Positions 63,259-64,000 of a stretch of DNA of 64,000 nucleotides are shown piece by piece. The notes under the pieces are model-generated. The model worked only from the letters and a program-made list of their open reading frames with translations. It had not been told where the DNA came from and searched no databases. Origin of the DNA: Channa striata (Eukaryota > Chordata > Actinopteri > Anabantiformes > Channidae); NCBI GenBank assembly GCA_033026295.1, contig CM065173.1:15128517-15192516 (forward strand). The letters are read 5' to 3'. The first letter of the stretch is position 1. Each line of letters starts with the position of its first letter. The position numbers and the translations under genes are program-made.

Positions 63259-63272
63259 CCACTAGATGGCAG
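63259..63272 (+). promoter_or_regulatory. full-consensus CTCF core motif
   Basis: CCACTAGATGGCAG matches all 14 positions of the degenerate CTCF core CCASYAGRKGGCRS. CTCF marks insulators and loop anchors; occupancy cannot be judged from sequence. Confidence 0.5.
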
Positions 63273-64000
63273 CATCTGCCCGGGTCAGGCCTCAGCTCCA
63301 TCCTTCCACCAGCCAAAGTGCAGCAGCCATGCTGCCCGAGGACATCATTACACACTCAATAAAGCAATAGTCAGTCATTTTCTCTGCTTAATTGATCCCA
63401 CTGCTACCCAACAATGTGCGGTGTGACATTTTTTACTGCGGCAGAAACAGCAGCATGCCTCCGAGGAAGACATATTATTTGTAATTATCTTGTTGTTCTG
63501 TTCTTGTGTGACCGGCCATCTGTAGACAGCATGCAGTACACTTGTTGGTCAGGGGCTGGGGTCAGGGTCTCAGCAGTATATTCCTCCTAAAGCCATCTGC
63601 ACGCCTGCTACGGCACGGTCCTGGTGTTTGCCGGGGCTTGTGAAACACTCCTCTGGAGGACACAGTTTGCTCTTGCCCAATGCAAAACGGTCTGAGAACA
63701 GATATGGAAATTGACAAAATCACAAAAAAAAAAAAAAAAAACAGGGGAGACCTGATAAGATAACGTCGATGTTTACGACGTAAAAAAAACCTCCACAAAC
63801 AAAACAAACTCAGCTGCACAAAACCAGAGCATGCTGTGTATTAATGGAGTTTTATGTAGCAATAAGTTTGTTTGCTGAAGACACAGTTTTGCAGAACCCT
63901 CTGTCGCCCTGTCTCACGCCTTTCATTAGCCTGTTAATACCCGCTTACCTGGGGCTAGACTGTTGGGTGTTACACCACTTAATTTCACATGAGGAATTAA
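63273..64000. other. non-coding end of window
   Basis: Poly-A run at 63,724-63,741. A strong minus-strand donor (CCCCAG|GTAAGC, GT at 63,948-63,947) lies near the edge. Two minus frames stay open from that donor to the window end, so an exon could start beyond it. Confidence 0.45.
63724..63741. repeat. poly-A run (18)
   Basis: Homopolymer in non-coding DNA. Confidence 0.95.

Noticed and set aside
1..64000. CRISPR arrays, operons, prophage or organellar genes
   Set aside because: No regularly spaced repeats, no densely packed coding frames, and eukaryotic repeat content throughout.

Overview
This window looks like nuclear DNA of a ray-finned (teleost) fish. It is AT-rich and CpG-depleted, crowded with (CA)n/(TG)n, (GA)n, (TA)n and poly-A simple repeats. 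It carries remnants of repeats typical of teleosts: an antisense L2/Rex1-type LINE tail, a complete short TIR DNA transposon with a TA duplication, a fragment of a common dispersed repeat, and two ends resembling Tc1-like elements. Nothing bacterial, viral or organellar is visible. I could not name one protein-coding gene. The longest open frames are either low-complexity or within what chance gives in 64 kb. The window is best read as intergenic and/or intronic DNA of a large locus.

Two CpG-rich blocks stand out as probable promoters. The first (about 5,990-6,930) holds two minus-strand splice donors, each following an ATG in good context and each leaving phase 0. The second (about 48,470-49,210) holds a minus-strand, probably non-coding first exon with a CCG/CTG repeat and a donor at 48,786/48,785. 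A GC box and two CACGTGAC E-boxes lie just upstream of it. Both point leftward, so they may be alternative promoters of one long gene or promoters of two genes.

A few exon-like segments were found by splice-site geometry and open frame: 310-392, 15,523-15,735, 16,647-16,702 and 18,052-18,235 on plus; 20,915-20,973 and 56,035-56,146 on minus. A short reading frame at 8,003-8,203 (plus) has coding-like codon use and would encode a type II single-pass membrane protein or its relic. All are low-confidence without RNA or homology data.

The rest is non-coding. Some AT-rich blocks with clustered TAATTA-type motifs (about 22.4, 26.5-27.2, 37.4, 47.5-48.0 and 52.1 kb) look like developmental enhancers or conserved elements, but conservation cannot be shown from one sequence. 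The least expected features are two perfect inverted repeats: a 16-bp stem at 53,988-54,026, and a 17-bp stem at 37,093-37,160 whose loop has grown by a 22-bp tandem duplication. There is also an exact DR1 nuclear-receptor site at 11,422 and a full-consensus CTCF site at 63,259.
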